From Triops longicaudatus (taxonomy: Eukaryota; Arthropoda; Branchiopoda; Notostraca; Triopsidae): a stretch of DNA of 64,000 nucleotides. Shown piece by piece: positions 61,651 to 64,000 of the stretch; within the stretch, counting starts at the first letter, position 1; each line of letters starts with the position of its first letter. The stretch spans positions 186,001-250,000 of the forward strand of contig JAGQDJ010000020.1 in NCBI GenBank assembly GCA_022885665.1, given 5' to 3'. The notes under the pieces were generated by a model. That model searched no databases. It was not told where the DNA came from and saw only the letters and a list, made by a program, of their open reading frames with translations. Position numbers and translations under genes: made by a program.

Positions 61651-61682
61651 TAAAATCTCGTTATAACGAACTCCTTTGGGAA
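61651..61682 (+). mobile_element. Isolated MITE end (pogo/mariner-like family)
   Basis: AAAATCTCGTTATAACGAAC followed by TCCTTTGGGA. It matches the left terminal repeat of the MITE at 25653 and, including the CTTTGGGA word, the isolated end at 36861-36898. No right end is visible. Confidence 0.5.
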
Positions 61683-61960
61683 AAGAAACAGCCGATCGTC
61701 GTTATATCCGAATTTCGCTACATCAGACGCTTCTTTGGTATTCGACTCGTATAACGCATATCTTATAAAAATAGTCATTAAACTATTCAAAATTCAATTG
61801 ACTACACGACCAAACGTCGCTTTTCTCTGCTTTATCCAAGAACCATTCTGAAACAACGGACAACGGCTCACCGAATCGTCAACATCCTTAACCCCGAGTT
61901 TCTTACTCGTACGAAAATTTTACTCCAACTCCCAGATTATCTAGTACACCATCAACTTAC

Positions 61961-62062
61961 CACTCGTCGCCTCGGGCGTCGTTCTCGACTCCGACTCCGT
62001 CGGTGGGCGGAGTTACTACTCCTCGGACGATCATTACCGGCACTCGTGTTTCGCGACACCAT
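61961..62062 (-). CDS. TJP1: Candidate alternative first exon of ZO (Arg/Ser-rich N-terminus)
   Basis: An ATG at 62062 opens 34 codons, starting MVSRNTSAGNDRPRSSN, with an RRSRSRERRPRRR tract, and ends at a strong donor GTG|GTAAGT in phase 0. It can be spliced in frame to the PDZ1 exon at 57204, replacing the first exon at 59811-59885. The basic tract would change the charge of the N-terminus. Alternative promoters with different N-termini are known in fly and vertebrate ZO genes. Linkage is inferred from phase and position only. Confidence 0.4.
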
Positions 62063-63587
62063 GATAACAACGAGCCACGATTTTAATACACCAAAAAACT
62101 CACATGTACTCAAAAATTCCCAGGCAGCAATTAAACTTTTTTCTTCTTTAAAAAAAATATCTCCCACGTTTTCCTTCCAAGAGGCGGGGCGACAAGTGAC
62201 AACACAATGTTTTGATTGCACGGAAGGTTCACTTGTTACGCACGTACACGGATAATTAACCTGGAATTTTTGTGCCTTTAGCCTGAGCCAGGCCTAAAAG
62301 CCAGGTTGGAATTAAATGGATTATATTCTACCTTCGAAAAACTTTCGGGCAGAACACGTTCCAAGAATTGTAGCTCGCAGGCAAATGCGCCGTTTCCAGT
62401 TGTAGCAGACCGATTTTGAGTTAGTGAACTTGCTTCCCCCCCAAATCTTTTTAGGGGGATGATGCCCGGCACAACACAACACATAACATACGCCCCCCTG
62501 CAGCGTATCATGTAACACCAGTGTGCCACCCACTCCTATTCCTTGACTTTTTCACACCTTATTTTGGGGACTGATATTACATAAAGCAACCCATGTTAAA
62601 CAATGAAAAAATAATAAAAATACATTAAAAATATAGAAAAATTAAATAAATACTACTTCTACTATTACTACTACTACTAATAATATTAATAATCAATTGA
62701 CTACAAACAAAATTCACGAAGCAATCCATGTTAAACAATGAAAACAAAATCATAAAAATACATTAAAAATATAGAAAATAAAAATAAAATAAATACTACT
62801 TGTACTACTGCTACTACTATTAATAATAATACTAATAATATAATAGTAATAATAATAGTAATAATAATAATAAATAAAAATAAAATACCATGGACTTTCT
62901 TTGTTTACGTACCAAAATCAGTTTTACCAGAAAACTGACCTCAACTGAGAGTTTTTTTAATTTAATTTTTAAGTTTATTGTCATTTTAAAACGAATCATT
63001 TCAATTTTCCCAAAAACTCAATTCGACTATTGCAACATCCAACGGCAGAAATACTTTATATATATTTTCTTTTCGCTAAGATTCCTTTGAACTCGCAATT
63101 AACCTCAATTACTGCAAAAAGGTCACTGAGTTTCCACCGAACGGCCACCAGGATCGGGAATGCATAATGGCAGCTAATGAGATTAGCACACAGAGTGGCT
63201 TTAGGGCGAGTTTTTGGCCTAACGAGATTGATGTGTTTGCAAGCAAAGCAAAAAAAAACTATTAATTCCCCTTTTTTAAGAATTAGATTTTTCACTCCAA
63301 AGGTTTCGGTTGTCCCTGTTTTCTGACCTTCTGAACTCACATTAGGGGCAGTAATTTGGGTGTGGAAAAAGGTTTCTAACAAAACGAAGAACGACAACGA
63401 ATTCCCATGCAATTTTTTTCCTTGTTCAGTCCTTCGCAACGAGTTCCGAAACTAATTGTCTCACGGAAACGCGAGTATCCTAAACGTGCTGACAAGTTCT
63501 TCATTTTTAACGAATGCATTTTTTCAAAAGAAAAAAAGTTAAAAAAACTCTTTCTTTTCTTTTTATTAAGAAAAAAAATGAACTTAC
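62063..63587. other. Non-coding, TA/trinucleotide-rich spacer
   Basis: Contains two near-identical blocks (about 62576-62690 and 62705-62830: CCATGTTAAACAATGAAAA, then CATTAAAAATATAGAAAA, then CTACTACT/AATAAT microsatellite), that is, a duplicated AT-rich unit of about 130 bp. A G+C-richer patch at 62270-62530 has an 83-codon minus-strand frame with no family similarity. Confidence 0.5.
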
Positions 63588-63739
63588 TTCCTCTTCCACG
63601 GGTTCGTCCAGAACTTCAGCGAGGGTGGTGGTAGGCGTGGCCAGAACCAATGCCAACGGATTGCTTTCGGAAGGTGGGCGGGGCGGCAAAGCTGGTAAGG
63701 GGGAGTGTCTGTCGAGGAGGAAACTAGGTGTGCGGCGAT
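63588..63739 (-). CDS. Candidate upstream exon of ZO or of a neighbouring gene
   Basis: An open segment bounded by acceptor TTATAG at 63740 and donor GAA|GTAAGT at 63587. It begins with two bases of a split codon, so at least one more exon lies upstream, outside the window. The 50 full codons include FLLDRHSPLPALPPRPPSES and LAEVLDEPVEEE. It ends in phase 0, compatible with the PDZ1 exon of ZO or with the exon at 61961-62062 only if the latter is internal. No domain is visible. Confidence 0.4.
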
Positions 63740-63921
63740 CTATAATAAATGAACAAGTAACGAAAGATCAGGCATTTTTCCAGATTTTTTAAAAACAAAA
63801 TGACCAGCTATTCTAGAAAAAAAATCATGAAAATAAACAAAAAGAGGTACATGGGGCTTAAAATTATTTTTCATTTCATATCCGCGCTTACTACTTTAAC
63901 CTTGCTTGTTTCTCCTCCGAA

Positions 63922-63985
63922 AATTCATTAGCTAAAACACGGGAAAAGGGTCAAAGATCACTTGGTAATTTTACACATCGAATTT
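63922..63985. repeat. Second copy of the interspersed repeat at 51845
   Basis: See the copy at 51845-51915: same order of AACACGG, AAAAGGGTCA and ACATCGAAT words, same orientation. Confidence 0.5.
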
Positions 63986-64000
63986 GGCAGGTGGCTGAAA

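Noticed and set aside
62278..62533. Two overlapping minus-strand frames of 70-83 codons with cysteines
   Set aside because: No family similarity, no clean splice boundaries, and two frames open over the same bases.
1..64000. CRISPR arrays, bacterial operons, rRNA genes, viral or retroviral coding regions
   Set aside because: None seen. Repeats are diverged and irregular, genes are spliced, and no reverse transcriptase, integrase, capsid or transposase frame was recognised.

Overview
This is invertebrate animal nuclear DNA: AT-rich, with spliced genes (GT-AG introns, mostly 50 bp to 1.5 kb, several longer), many simple repeats and short DNA-transposon remnants. The gene set (co-SMAD, inhibitory SMAD, a ZO-type junctional MAGUK with a ZU5 domain, nardilysin, SLC38A9, TTI2) is bilaterian. 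An arthropod is plausible but not proven. The exons below were joined by hand from splice sites, reading phase and family similarity. Six gene models close in frame; the ZO model needs one inferred 31-nt microexon to do so.

Layout. 1-1385 (+): last two exons of an unrecognised acidic, low-complexity protein. 1386-6514: no gene seen; it ends in a 130-bp duplication around a single N and a tRNA-Leu-like relic. 6824-10270 (-): SLC38A9, lysosomal arginine sensor/transporter, 12 exons. 10402-18118 (-): nardilysin, an M16 metalloprotease with its acidic insert and HFLEH site, 18 exons, with a tRNA-Thr(AGT) gene antisense in a large intron. 19746-23512 (-): SMAD4, 9 exons. 23906-25514 (+): TTI2, 5 exons, divergent from SMAD4 across a 393-bp promoter region. 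26942-38102 (-): inhibitory SMAD (SMAD6/7 type), 6 exons, with DNA transposons in its introns. 38103-44733: partly GC-rich sequence upstream of the I-SMAD. 44734-59885 (-): ZO/TJP (PDZ1-PDZ2-PDZ3-SH3-GUK-linker-ZU5), about 19 coding exons, with two candidate alternative or upstream 5' exons at 61961-62062 and 63588-63739.

How the genes relate. SMAD4 is the shared signal transducer of TGF-beta/BMP signalling and the I-SMAD is its feedback antagonist; here they lie about 3.4 kb apart with only TTI2 between them. Nardilysin and SLC38A9 lie head-to-tail with 131 bp between stop and start codons. SLC38A9 (amino-acid input to mTORC1) and TTI2 (TTT complex, maturation of mTOR and related kinases) both bear on TOR signalling, though nothing shows their proximity is functional.

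No CRISPR array, prokaryotic system or viral genome was seen. The most useful leads are the SMAD cluster, the long insert in the I-SMAD MH2 domain, the roughly 1.34-kb transposon with long inverted ends, the ZO microexon and alternative 5' ends, and a TATA/Inr-preceded 82-codon ORF.
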